From Taibaiella sp. (GTDB lineage Bacteria; Bacteroidota; Bacteroidia; Chitinophagales; Chitinophagaceae), in the NCBI GenBank assembly GCA_019638495.1, contig JAHBTQ010000001.1:868001-932000 (forward strand): a DNA stretch of 64,000 bases, in the 5' to 3' direction. Below, piece by piece: positions 15,344 through 23,799 of the stretch. The notes beneath the pieces are model-generated. The model was not told the DNA's origin. It made no database searches and was given only the letters and a program-made list of their open reading frames with translations. A program made the translations under genes and the position numbers. Position 1 is the first letter of the stretch. Each line of letters opens with the position of its first letter.

Positions 15344-16098
15344 AATTGTTTTTTGTAGCCTTCCAATGTTTTATATCGTTTGCAGAATGCTCGGACTGCT
15401 GAATCTGCCCAAGCTTCACATTCCTCTTCATTATCCTTACTTCGAGGTAGAGAAGTCACGCCTAATGTGGTGCGACAGAACTTAACCCATTTTGCACTCC
15501 AAGTGTCGCTTGAATCGTCAAAGTCCCCGTCATCAATAACTTTCCTAAGTATTTGCCGAATGGCAGACGGATATACGAGCGCAAAGAAATATGCATCATT
15601 TTTTGCAAGCTCTCTAATCCCGTCTATTGACCTATTTACTTCTAAAATTGGCATTCCGTCTGGATCTGTCGAGAAATTGACCCTCCAAACCTCATTTGTA
15701 TCCATCTCCACAGCATTCACATACAGTATAGAAGTACGGCCGTCAGGATCTCCGTCATCTACCGTAGGGATCTTGTCCGCGAAGCCTAGTAGCAATCCGT
15801 TTTCGACAGACTCGTCCACGACCTTTATTCTGAAATATACCTTATCCGAAATACGCTTTAATTCGCCTATATCTGTGGCGGAAGGTTGGATAGTGTTTTT
15901 GACGGTGCCGAAATCAAATCTTAGATAGCTCGGACCGTAATACGGCTCTATATAGACCTTTGCATTTTCTGGAAAAGAATTTTCAGGAAAATTAATGCTA
16001 GCGTTGAAATGCGTTGCGCCTGCGACAATACTTAGACTTATGTCTATGAATTCGTGAGGAATCTTCTTTCGGTTTGTGTAATTGAATTTCCGTATCAT
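15340..16098 (-). CDS. Uncharacterised protein of the defence island
   Basis: A 252-residue acidic, soluble protein not recognised as any family. The N-terminal two-thirds read like alternating beta strands (for example A-K-V-Y-I-E-P-Y-Y-G-P-S-Y-L-R-F-D-F-G and K-V-Y-F-R-I-K-V-V-D). The C-terminal part is helical, with a cysteine-containing stretch W-V-K-F-C-R-T-T-L-G. Acidic clusters D-D-G-D-P-D-G-R and D-D-G-D-F-D-D-S-S-D stand out and might bind metal, but no D...ExK core is clear. It lies between the GHKL ATPase (7-bp gap) and the 241-residue gene (4-bp overlap), so it is translated together with them. Confidence 0.72.
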   Translation of the reverse strand: MIRKFNYTNRKKIPHEFIDISLSIVAGATHFNASINFPENSFPENAKVYIEPYYGPSYLRFDFGTVKNTIQPSATDIGELKRISDKVYFRIKVVDESVENGLLLGFADKIPTVDDGDPDGRTSILYVNAVEMDTNEVWRVNFSTDPDGMPILEVNRSIDGIRELAKNDAYFFALVYPSAIRQILRKVIDDGDFDDSSDTWSAKWVKFCRTTLGVTSLPRSKDNEEECEAWADSAVRAFCKRYKTLEGYKKQL

Positions 16099-16105
16099 TG
16101 ATTGC

Positions 16106-18037
16106 TTATTTCACGTCGATTACAAGATCCCTTTTTTCATCAAATCCGGTTACAGTTAATTCAAAGTCTTCAGAGTTCAGTATTTCAAACGTTATTCGAT
16201 TTGCATTTTGAAGGATGACATCAACGTTCCTTTTGTCTATGGGAAGTTTACTAACATCAAAATCGTAGACGGCATATTTTTTGAATGGGTTTTTCCCATC
16301 CGCTCTTGCATAAGCCATTCGCACGGAAATGTCGTCAAGAGCTTCATTGGGTATGCCGTTTGATTTTATGCAAAAGCCGCGATTAACTTTACTAATTGTA
16401 AATGGCTTTGGTCTTGGTTCTGGTATTTCGATTATTTCTTTCTCTTTTTTTTCTCCCTTTCGTCGAGTACGATCGGTGTCGCTGTTTTGCACATCATTGT
16501 TGTCGATGTAAAAGAAATCACGTAACAGGTCTTTGTCTATGCCTAGCGGCTGGATTGCAAGCATAGAATACAATCGATCAAGCGATCTCATCACGAATGA
16601 AAGGCATTGTTCAGCACTGATATACTTCGTTCTAAAGTTACCCACGTGCCATCCCGTATGTGCTGGTCCTTCCGCCTCGCCGAAGAAAGTAACCAAGTCC
16701 TTGTCAGACAATACAACCATGCCGCGAACCCCTTTTTTTCGAAGAGATCTTATGCCTGTGATGTGTAAGTATTCTCGGATAAAATAATTCTCCGGCTCGA
16801 GTAGTTCATCGTCTTTTTGCATAAAGACGTTGTAATGACGAATTTCTGCATTTTTGCCCTCTGGTTGAAACTTCACCGGAACCTTCAAGGCGATGGGAAT
16901 TCCTTTATCAAATTGGCTCTGAAGCGCTTCAAAGTTTACGCCTTTAAACAGGGCCTTTGACCAGGTATACGCCGTACTTGGTTGACCATGAGTCAAATTG
17001 ATGAGATCGCTACTGGCCCTTTCTGCTACCCAGCGACCAAACTGAGCTAACGATAAAAGTTGTTTTATAGTGTCATCAGTTACATCTTGCAATTCCTTTG
17101 TATCAATTGCTTTTATTACTTTTTCCAAGGTCGAAGCATCGAGTGTTATTTTGTTATCTTCTTCCGTTAACTCGACTACCAATTTGCCAAGTAGTATGGG
17201 GTAAAAGAACTGGTATATTACCGAGAATATTAGCGAATTCAGGGTGAGGTCGCTTTTGCAGAACGGAATTATGACAGACAACCCAGTGTTATTTGCTCCA
17301 TCGCGTATATTTCGTTGGAGTCTGAAGAGCTTTGTAAAGGCGTCGATTGTTTCCACGTCATCTTCAGGAATTTGAAAGCCATCCTTTTCAAAGTTGGCAT
17401 AGTAGCCATACGGAAAATATCCATGGTCAGTGGGGTTACTTGCAAGGTTGTGTTTTTTCAAAACCGATTGCCCTATCAAATAGCTTCGCTTATCGCTTTC
17501 TCTCGTAGTGACCGCCCAAAATGTGTTAATAAGCGATGAAGCTGGGAAAACCGATTTGCCGATTCCCCAACTTCCCATTTTTCCTGCCGACTTGCCAGAT
17601 ATGCCGTATGCGCGCCAGAAAAAGTAGAAATTGTTCGGTTTGCTTGGATCAATTGTGTCCGCATAGGTACATTCAAGTGGGTCTCCTTCTAGTCCCCTGG
17701 TATTGAAATCTTCAAAGCATAAATAGCGCATTGGTTGAGTAAAATCAGGTAAGTCTGACTTAATAATGCCATTTTTATCGGCTTGAAGATGTGGGATAAG
17801 GTCTCGTAATAGAGGTAGGTAACTGCTACTTGGGATAGCATATTTGTTACCTGAAAGAGAGATTTTTGTCAATACTGGTTTTGACGTGTCCTTACATTCG
17901 TCAAGATTATTTTGTATGCCTTCTCGAATAAGAGCGTTTGAAAGGTTGCCGACTACTTCATTGCTAAAAAATGCGCTACCAGTGGGGTCCTGTGCTGTCA
18001 CATTTCTGCTTAAGGGGTTATGTTGCCAGTGTGCCAT
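16106..18037 (-). CDS. GHKL (HATPase_c) ATPase, MORC/MutL-like, of the defence island
   Basis: A 643-residue protein with a GHKL ATP-binding domain at its N-terminus. The N-box is A-L-I-R-E-G-I-Q-N-N-L-D-E (35-47, with E39 and N43/N44), the next motif is F-E-D-F-N-T-R-G-L (108-116), and the lid motif is G-S-W-G-I-G-K-S-V-F (155-164). Such ATPases dimerise on ATP binding and act as clamps. Iyer and Aravind described MutL/MORC-like GHKL proteins inside restriction-modification operons, and the setting here fits that class. The region after residue 330 is unassigned; a charged linker R-R-K-G-E-K-K-E-K-E near 520 separates a C-terminal beta-rich domain. It sits 3 bp after the small 78-residue gene. 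Confidence 0.85.
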   Translation of the reverse strand: MAHWQHNPLSRNVTAQDPTGSAFFSNEVVGNLSNALIREGIQNNLDECKDTSKPVLTKISLSGNKYAIPSSSYLPLLRDLIPHLQADKNGIIKSDLPDFTQPMRYLCFEDFNTRGLEGDPLECTYADTIDPSKPNNFYFFWRAYGISGKSAGKMGSWGIGKSVFPASSLINTFWAVTTRESDKRSYLIGQSVLKKHNLASNPTDHGYFPYGYYANFEKDGFQIPEDDVETIDAFTKLFRLQRNIRDGANNTGLSVIIPFCKSDLTLNSLIFSVIYQFFYPILLGKLVVELTEEDNKITLDASTLEKVIKAIDTKELQDVTDDTIKQLLSLAQFGRWVAERASSDLINLTHGQPSTAYTWSKALFKGVNFEALQSQFDKGIPIALKVPVKFQPEGKNAEIRHYNVFMQKDDELLEPENYFIREYLHITGIRSLRKKGVRGMVVLSDKDLVTFFGEAEGPAHTGWHVGNFRTKYISAEQCLSFVMRSLDRLYSMLAIQPLGIDKDLLRDFFYIDNNDVQNSDTDRTRRKGEKKEKEIIEIPEPRPKPFTISKVNRGFCIKSNGIPNEALDDISVRMAYARADGKNPFKKYAVYDFDVSKLPIDKRNVDVILQNANRITFEILNSEDFELTVTGFDEKRDLVIDVK

Positions 18038-18040
18038 ATA

Positions 18041-18277
18041 CTAAAATTCAAAACTCTTTTTGCCTGATTTGCTATTTGCTTCGAATGCTGCTTTCAGAAG
18101 GGTCATTTGGTCGCCTATTGCCTTCATCATTTTTTTTACATCATCATCGTTGTATTCGTAGGTACTCCTGTTTGCGCATTTTGATAAACTCTCAATATCG
18201 TCCAGAACCTTCTGCACCCTACGGGAGGCTACATTCTTAAATCTTTCCTTCTTTACCGTATTCACATTTTTAGCCAT
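18041..18277 (-). CDS. Small charged protein, first gene of the GHKL operon
   Basis: A 78-residue, lysine-rich, probably all-helical protein with no recognised family. It has a basic N-terminus (K-K-E-R-F-K-N-V-A-S-R-R), a helix V-Q-K-V-L-D-D-I-E-S-L, and a second helix D-D-D-V-K-K-M-M-K-A-I-G-D-Q. It is separated from the GHKL ATPase by only 3 bp and follows an AT-rich leader with repeated GAATATCTGCT motifs. Small proteins at this place in an operon are often antitoxin-like, regulatory or structural partners, but nothing in the sequence decides this. The start ATG at 18277 is preceded on its strand by AGAAGCAAA. Confidence 0.7.
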   Translation of the reverse strand: MAKNVNTVKKERFKNVASRRVQKVLDDIESLSKCANRSTYEYNDDDVKKMMKAIGDQMTLLKAAFEANSKSGKKSFEF

Positions 18278-18822
18278 TTTGCTTCTATTTGTTTGAATAT
18301 CTGCTTGAATATTTTGTCAAATATTGGATTGTTTTTCTTCAAAACAAAATATTTGTCGAATTATTATCAAAATATCTGCTAGAATAATTGATGAATATAC
18401 TAGAGAATATTCTGCTAAATATCTAGCAATACAAACCAAAAATGTCCACTATCGGTCGTGTCCTAAATGACGAGTCCATCATGTTAATCCTTTAATCTTT
18501 CCTTTCAAGGTTCAAAGAACATATCCACATTCTTCCTCAAAACTTGGCGCATTCAAAAACGCGGTTTTACCTTTGTGTCGTAAAGAACACCCGTGCACTC
18601 TACACTAATTATTAATCAACCTAAAACCGTATCAAAATGAAACCACCAGCAATCAGCAGCCTGCTCCGCCGCATCACTTAACCCATTCCCGGTTACCCTT
18701 TTTTCTTTACCCTCAACGTCCAGCCGCGTCGGCGTGCCGCGTCATGCCCCAAACACACGTTGCCACATCAATCCCAATTCCTAATTACATCCCGATAGCT
18801 ATCGGGACCTAATTCCTGAACC
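18278..18822. promoter_or_regulatory. AT-rich leader of the GHKL operon with repeated GAATATCTGCT motifs
   Basis: This 545-bp stretch has no convincing gene. Three related sites lie at 18295-18312 (GAATATCTGCTTGAATAT), 18369-18387 (AAATATCTGCTAGAATAAT) and 18404-18428 (GAATATTCTGCT followed by AAATATCTAGCA). They are candidate binding sites for a regulator of the leftward operon. Bases 18430-18789 show nothing clear beyond ordinary spacer. Confidence 0.45.
18790..18807. repeat. TCCCGATAGCTATCGGGA palindrome
   Basis: A perfect 18-bp palindrome located 16 bp before the start of the next gene. The same palindrome is, from general knowledge, scattered through many Bacteroidota genomes; only one copy was noticed here. 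Confidence 0.7.
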
Positions 18823-19749
18823 ATGAAAAGCCAAGAACGCGAACAGGCGCAATACCTGTATTTCCAGACAGACTACACCAAAGGCCAGATTGCAGAAATG
18901 CTCAAGGTCAACCGGCACACCATCAGCATGTGGGCTCACCAGGGCAACTGGGACAAGCTCCGCAAATCCGCCCGCACCCTGCCCGCCCTCGTGGCAGAGA
19001 AGTGTTATCACCTTGTAGATTCATATGCAAGTGGTATTCTCGGCGATCCCTACACCTCGCAGAACATCAATATCAGGCATGCACAGACCATTCACCTGCT
19101 TGCATCCAGCATCAAGAAGCTGAAGAACCGCAGCACCGTAAATGAGACCATGGAGATGTTCAACTTCTTTCTCGATAATCTCAATCGCCGCAACCCCGAT
19201 CTTGCTGCGCAGATTGTTCCGGAGGTAGATGAATACCTCCGTGCCCGCGGCGATGCAAATGTCAACGATCATCTCACCTCATCCTTCAGCGAAGACGGCA
19301 GCATCCCCTTCCCCGCCGATGAGTTCACCGAGCAATCCCTCGATCAGCAGGACTCCGACCTTCTCAATCAGGAGTTCGAAGAATTCCTCCATCACCGCCA
19401 GCCCTACACCGAGCCCATCCCCGCCGTCGAAGAACAGGACGCTCCCACAGAACCAAACACCCCACCTTCTACTTCCGATGACACTAGTGAATCTGTCGAA
19501 CCAGAAAATGTTGGCGCGAGCCTACCCGTTGTTAGCGTGCCGAACGAACGCACTCTTTCTTCACACTCCGCTCTCCCTCACGGGCGCTCTCTTTCGCCGC
19601 ACTCCGCTCACACTTATGAGCACACCGTTCCTCCCCGCTTCACATCAACTTCAAACAGGCTACCCACCCACAACCCTTTCCCTCCCGACGACCCTTTAGC
19701 TTCCACACCTCCCAACGACTCGCTAACCCCATCCTTTCCATGGCGCTAA
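18823..19749 (+). CDS. HTH protein (terminase-small-subunit-like N-terminus) with long disordered tail
   Basis: A 308-residue protein in two parts. Residues 1-50 form a helix-turn-helix: E-Q-A-Q-Y-L-Y-F-Q-T-D-Y-T-K-G-Q-I-A-E-M-L-K-V-N-R-H-T-I-S-M-W-A, then G-N-W-D-K-L-R. This resembles the DNA-binding domain of small terminase subunits and related DUF1804-type proteins. Residues 50-140 are helical. From about 140 the chain becomes acidic and then Pro/Ser/Thr-rich, with an imprecise repeat around S-H-S-A-L-P-H-G-R-S-L-S-P-H-S-A-H. No phage genes are near, so it is more likely a domesticated or unrelated regulator. The DNA of the tail is strikingly C-rich on the plus strand. Confidence 0.65.
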   Translation: MKSQEREQAQYLYFQTDYTKGQIAEMLKVNRHTISMWAHQGNWDKLRKSARTLPALVAEKCYHLVDSYASGILGDPYTSQNINIRHAQTIHLLASSIKKLKNRSTVNETMEMFNFFLDNLNRRNPDLAAQIVPEVDEYLRARGDANVNDHLTSSFSEDGSIPFPADEFTEQSLDQQDSDLLNQEFEEFLHHRQPYTEPIPAVEEQDAPTEPNTPPSTSDDTSESVEPENVGASLPVVSVPNERTLSSHSALPHGRSLSPHSAHTYEHTVPPRFTSTSNRLPTHNPFPPDDPLASTPPNDSLTPSFPWR

Positions 19750-20138
19750 CTCATCGAATTTGCTCTTTGTTTGGATGAGATTTGGGATTTGTTCTTTGGA
19801 ATTTGCCTTTTTGGAATTTCTCGCTTTGCGCCACTTTGCGTTTCTCTGCGTCCTTTGCGGTTAAACCTTCCACTCACGCGGACTCACGACTAGCGACTCA
19901 CGACTTACAACTTTTCACCATGTTAGTTTTTTGGCACATAAATGGCACATTTCATCCCCGCAAACCCGCATCAAACCTCAATTCTTACTTTTTTCAAAAA
20001 AATCTACCAATCACAAGATGTCTCTCTCCTACAAGGTGTCGGACATCTACACAAACAAAATAAAGGCTACCTTTGCGTGCTTTTTCGTCCCCCTACACTT
20101 GCGGGGACATTCACCAAACCAACAATTGATGGGCGCTA
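19750..20138. repeat. Intergenic repeat debris before mgtE
   Basis: No gene is evident. Bases 19823-19866 are a solo CTTTGCGnnn array ending TTTGCGGTTAAA, the same family as the arms of the GxxExxY cassette. Bases 19873-19911 are GACTCACGACT-type units like those at 10632-10667. TACCTTTG (20068-20075) fits a -7 box for mgtE but lacks a visible -33 partner. Confidence 0.55.
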
Positions 20139-21509
20139 ATGCTGGCAGAGGATCTGAGGGAGAAAATTCTGGAGGGCGACCTTACCGAGTTGCTGCACCA
20201 CAGCGGGGATGAAGATTTTCCCGCTGAGCTGGCACGCCTGTTTCAGTCCTTTACCAACGAAGAAGCCATCACCACCTTCCTGGGCCTGCCGGAAGACTTG
20301 CAGGTAAAAACATTCTCCTACTTCGACCACGTCATTCAGACGGGCACCATGGAGGAGTTGCCCCTGGCCCGCAAACAGCTAATTCTCAACAACCTGGAGA
20401 GTAACGACCGGGTAACCTTTTTTGAGTCGCTGGATGGTGTGGAGGTGACAGAATACCTGAACCTGCTGAACGATAAAAACCGCCTTGCCACCTACGACCT
20501 GCTGGGATACCCTGAGCAGAGCGTAGCCAGGCTGATGAATACCAAATTCACCACCGTGCGCAAGGAGTGGACACTGGCACAGGCCGTAGAGCACATTCGC
20601 CGGTTCTATGGAGATACGCCCGATGCCAACGTGATCTTTGTGGTAGACAATAACGGCCGCCTGGTAGATGAGCTGCCTATTCGCCGAATTGCACTCAACG
20701 ACCAGCAGAAGACCATAGAAGACATAATGGACGGCTTCCACATAAAGCTGGACATACAGGACACTATCGAAGATGCCATCCAGAAGTTTAAGGAGTATGA
20801 CCGCGTGGCTATTCCCGTTACCAACAGCAATAATGTGGTGATGGGTGTGGTAACCATCGACGACGTGATAGACGAGGCCGAAGAAAAAGACACCAAGGAC
20901 ATGCAGCAGTTTGGTGGTGTGGAAAGCCTGGACCTGCCTTATGTAAAGACTGGCTTTTTCACCATGATACAGAAGCGTGCGGGCTGGCTCATAGTGCTGT
21001 TCATAGGCGAGTTGTTCACTGCTACGGCCATGGCGTTCTTTGAGCTGGAGCTAAAGAAAGCGATAGTGCTGCAGCTTTTCATTCCGCTTATCATCAGCAG
21101 CGGTGGCAATACGGGTTCGCAGGCGGCAACGCTCATCATCCGTGCCATGGCGCTTAAGGAACTCTCCTACCGCGACTGGTGGTACGTAATGAAGCGCGAG
21201 ATACTTAGCGGTCTGACGTTGGGTGCTATATTGGGTGCGATTGGTTTCATCCGCATAGTGATATGGCAGTACCTGGGTTGGTATAACTATGGCGAGACGT
21301 TCAACTGGGTGCTTGTGGGCATAACGGTGTCGCTTTCGGTAATAGGTACGGTGCTTTGGGGTACGCTCACGGGCTCTATGATACCTATGATACTGAAGCG
21401 TTTCAACCTGGATCCGGCTACGTCGTCGGCACCGTTTGTGGCTACGCTGGTAGATGTGACGGGGCTGGTGATCTACTTCAGTATTGCGGCGCTGCTGCTA
21501 GGGATATAA
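20139..21509 (+). CDS. mgtE: Magnesium transporter MgtE
   Basis: A 456-residue MgtE-type magnesium channel. The order of domains is an N-terminal helical superhelix (about 1-130, acidic), a pair of CBS domains (about 135-260, with R-L-M-N-T-K-F-T-T-V and D-V-I-D-E-A-E-E-K-D-T-K-D), then a plug helix and five hydrophobic helices from about 285. The pore-lining signature P-L-I-I-S-S-G-G-N-T-G-S-Q-A-A-T-L-I-I-R-A is complete. Length is typical. The ATG at 20139 is accepted because it gives the normal MgtE N-terminus. No M-box riboswitch was recognised in the leader. The protein acts in the inner membrane. Confidence 0.96.
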   Translation: MLAEDLREKILEGDLTELLHHSGDEDFPAELARLFQSFTNEEAITTFLGLPEDLQVKTFSYFDHVIQTGTMEELPLARKQLILNNLESNDRVTFFESLDGVEVTEYLNLLNDKNRLATYDLLGYPEQSVARLMNTKFTTVRKEWTLAQAVEHIRRFYGDTPDANVIFVVDNNGRLVDELPIRRIALNDQQKTIEDIMDGFHIKLDIQDTIEDAIQKFKEYDRVAIPVTNSNNVVMGVVTIDDVIDEAEEKDTKDMQQFGGVESLDLPYVKTGFFTMIQKRAGWLIVLFIGELFTATAMAFFELELKKAIVLQLFIPLIISSGGNTGSQAATLIIRAMALKELSYRDWWYVMKREILSGLTLGAILGAIGFIRIVIWQYLGWYNYGETFNWVLVGITVSLSVIGTVLWGTLTGSMIPMILKRFNLDPATSSAPFVATLVDVTGLVIYFSIAALLLGI

Positions 21510-21526
21510 CACCCCAAACCCTGCCT

Positions 21527-21542
21527 GTCGGCAGACAGGCCC
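21527..21542. repeat. CCTGTC-GGCA-GACAGG hairpin repeat
   Basis: A perfect 6-bp stem with a 4-nt loop inside CCAAACCCTGCCTGTCGGCA, between the convergent mgtE and the GNAT gene. It may end both transcripts, but no T-run follows. Confidence 0.5.
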
Positions 21543-21576
21543 TGAAGTGGCTTTTCCGTGGTTTGTAGTGTCTTCT

Positions 21577-22029
21577 TTATTGCAGTTCTAATGTGGCGTT
21601 GACCCATTCGGGGTCGAGAAAGGCGTTGAATTTGCGGTAGAAGTTGAAGGCGGGTTCGTTCCACTCCAGTACTTGCCAGGTAATGCCGGTGAAGTTTTTG
21701 TCTTTGGCTTCCTGTATCAGGGCTTTCATCAGTTCTGCTCCCAGTCCGCGGCCGCGTGCTTGTTCTGTTACCAGTATGTCTTCAAGATACATGCGCTGGC
21801 CTTTCCAGGTGCTGTAGCGGATATAGTAAAGCGCAAAGCCCTGCACCACGCCATTCTCCTCGGCCACAAAGGCCCACCACACAGGGTGTGGCCCGAAGCC
21901 GCTCTGCTCAAAGTGCTCCATACTTACGGTGACCTGGTCCGGTGCACGCTCGTAAAGGGCAAGCTCCCTAACCAGCTCCATCATACGGGGGCAGTCTGCA
22001 AGGGTGGCACGGCGAATAGTGGCGCTCAT
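21577..22029 (-). CDS. GNAT-family N-acetyltransferase
   Basis: A 150-residue GCN5-related acetyltransferase. The acetyl-CoA site shows as the usual motif A, L-E-D-I-L-V-T-E-Q-A-R-G-R-G-L-G-A-E-L-M, and motif B ends in W-N-E-P-A-F-N-F-Y-R-K-F. The pattern R-M-Y-L-E-D-I-L-V is that of the diamine (spermidine/spermine-like) acetyltransferase subgroup, but the substrate cannot be fixed. The ATG at 22029 was chosen; an upstream in-frame start at 22110 adds 27 residues that are unlike the family. It is convergent with mgtE. Confidence 0.88.
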   Translation of the reverse strand: MSATIRRATLADCPRMMELVRELALYERAPDQVTVSMEHFEQSGFGPHPVWWAFVAEENGVVQGFALYYIRYSTWKGQRMYLEDILVTEQARGRGLGAELMKALIQEAKDKNFTGITWQVLEWNEPAFNFYRKFNAFLDPEWVNATLELQ

Positions 22030-22238
22030 GGTTTTAACGTATTGTTTGTGCAATACTAATGGGTTGAGCACGTTATTCCAAAACTGCAATTCACTTCCCG
22101 GAGCCCCCAAATACTGACGCGGTGCAACATACCAGATGGCGCCAAAGTTGCGTTAAAGCGACAGTTGGATTAGAAAGGGTGGGGAATTGTAGATAAATTT
22201 ATCATGAATATGGCGGAAACGCCACTAACACACGCTAC

Positions 22239-23795
22239 ATGAATACAACTGCTGAAATACTATGGGTGGATGATGAGATAGAATCTCTGAAATCGCAAAT
22301 GCTGTTCCTGAAGAATAAAGGTTATTCCGTAACGCCGCTGAGCAATGGCTATGATGCACTGGAGCTGCTGAAAGAAAAAAGTGTAGATGTGGTGCTGCTG
22401 GACGAGAGCATGCCGGGCCTTACAGGGCTGGAGACGCTGACACGTATCAAGGAGATGAACCCTAATCTGCCGGTGGTGATGATAACCAAGAATGAGGCAG
22501 AGAATATAATGGAGGAAGCCATCGGAGGCCAGATAAGCGACTACCTCATAAAGCCCGTAAACCCAAACCAGGTGCTGCTGTCGCTGAAGAAGATAATGGA
22601 CAGCAAAAGGCTGGTGAGCGAGAAGACAACAACGGCTTATCAGCAGGACTTCCGCAACCTGTTTATGGCGCTATCCGGCAATCCCAACCACGAGGAGTGG
22701 AAGGAGCTGTATAAGCGCCTGGTGTACTGGGAGCTGGAGATGGGCAAGAGCGACAGCGATGAAATGATGGAGATATTGCAGCAGCAGAAAGCTGAGGCAA
22801 ATACAGAATTCTTCAAGTACGTATCAAAGAACTATGCCGACTGGATAAAGGACGGAAAGAATGCACCTCTATTCTCGCATCGTGTGTTTGAGGAAAAGAT
22901 AGCGCCGCACCTGCAGCAGGGCAAGCCTACCTTCCTGGTGGTGATTGACAACCTGCGCCTTGACCACTGGAAGGCAATACAGCCGGCGCTTTCAGAGTTA
23001 TTCCGCGTTACAGAGGAGGAGCAATATTATAGCCTGCTGCCTACTGCCACACAATACTGCCGCAATGCACTCTTCGCAGGTATGCTGCCGGTTGATATTG
23101 CTAAGCACTTTCCGCTGGAGTGGAAGAATGATGACGAGGATGGTGGCAAAAACCTGTATGAAGAAACCTTCCTGCGCAACCAACTGAAGCACCTGAAGCT
23201 GGACAAGCTGAAGACGCAGTACATAAAGATCACCAACAACGACAATGCAAAGTCGATGGAGGATAGTATACACAACTGCCTTACCAACGACCTGACGGTA
23301 ATCGTTTACAACTTCGTGGATATGCTGTCGCATGCACGCACGGAGATGGAGGTGCTGAAGGAGCTGGCCGGTGATGAAATATCTTACCGCTCCCTCGTGG
23401 TGAGTTGGTTTGAACACTCGCCGCTATTCCGCTCGCTGCGGAAGATAGCTGATAAGGGCATACAGGTGCTGCTGACTACAGACCATGGCAGTGTCCGCGT
23501 GAAGACACCTAGCAAGTGCGTGGGCGACCGCGCCACCACTACCAACCTGCGCTACAAGCATGGCCGCAATCTGCAGTATGAGCAACGCGACGTGCTGGCC
23601 TTCCGCGATCCGAAACACGCCGGCTTGCCTACACCAAACGTGAGCTCTACGTTCATCTTCGCAAAGGAGGATGTGTTCCTGTGCTACCCTAATAACTACA
23701 ACCATTTCGTGAATTACTACCGCGGCACGTTTCAGCATGGAGGGATATCTCTTGAGGAAATGATAGTGCCTATAGTGAGGATGGAGAGTAAATAG
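22239..23795 (+). CDS. porX: T9SS regulator PorX: response regulator fused to PglZ/alkaline-phosphatase-like domain
   Basis: A 518-residue protein. Residues 1-125 are a receiver domain: acidic pocket D11-D12, phospho-acceptor D55 in V-V-L-L-D-E-S-M-P-G, and the lysine in Y-L-I-K-P. From about 200 on comes a PglZ-type alkaline-phosphatase-superfamily domain, with F-L-V-V-I-D-N-L-R-L-D-H-W, L-P-T-A-T-Q-Y-C-R-N-A and T-T-D-H-G-S-V-R-V. This architecture defines PorX, which controls and supports type IX secretion and gliding in Bacteroidota. T9SS cargo proteins are encoded nearby (26391, 30036, 49743). It ends in a terminator-like hairpin shared with the convergent exporter operon. Confidence 0.93.
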   Translation: MNTTAEILWVDDEIESLKSQMLFLKNKGYSVTPLSNGYDALELLKEKSVDVVLLDESMPGLTGLETLTRIKEMNPNLPVVMITKNEAENIMEEAIGGQISDYLIKPVNPNQVLLSLKKIMDSKRLVSEKTTTAYQQDFRNLFMALSGNPNHEEWKELYKRLVYWELEMGKSDSDEMMEILQQQKAEANTEFFKYVSKNYADWIKDGKNAPLFSHRVFEEKIAPHLQQGKPTFLVVIDNLRLDHWKAIQPALSELFRVTEEEQYYSLLPTATQYCRNALFAGMLPVDIAKHFPLEWKNDDEDGGKNLYEETFLRNQLKHLKLDKLKTQYIKITNNDNAKSMEDSIHNCLTNDLTVIVYNFVDMLSHARTEMEVLKELAGDEISYRSLVVSWFEHSPLFRSLRKIADKGIQVLLTTDHGSVRVKTPSKCVGDRATTTNLRYKHGRNLQYEQRDVLAFRDPKHAGLPTPNVSSTFIFAKEDVFLCYPNNYNHFVNYYRGTFQHGGISLEEMIVPIVRMESK

Positions 23796-23799
23796 GAAA

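Noticed and set aside
18823..19749. Prophage remnant suggested by the terminase-like HTH
   Set aside because: No large terminase, portal, capsid or integrase gene is nearby, so a prophage is not supported.
20080..20138. M-box magnesium riboswitch before mgtE
   Set aside because: The leader after the possible -7 box is only about 60 nt and shows no M-box fold. Too short to hold one.
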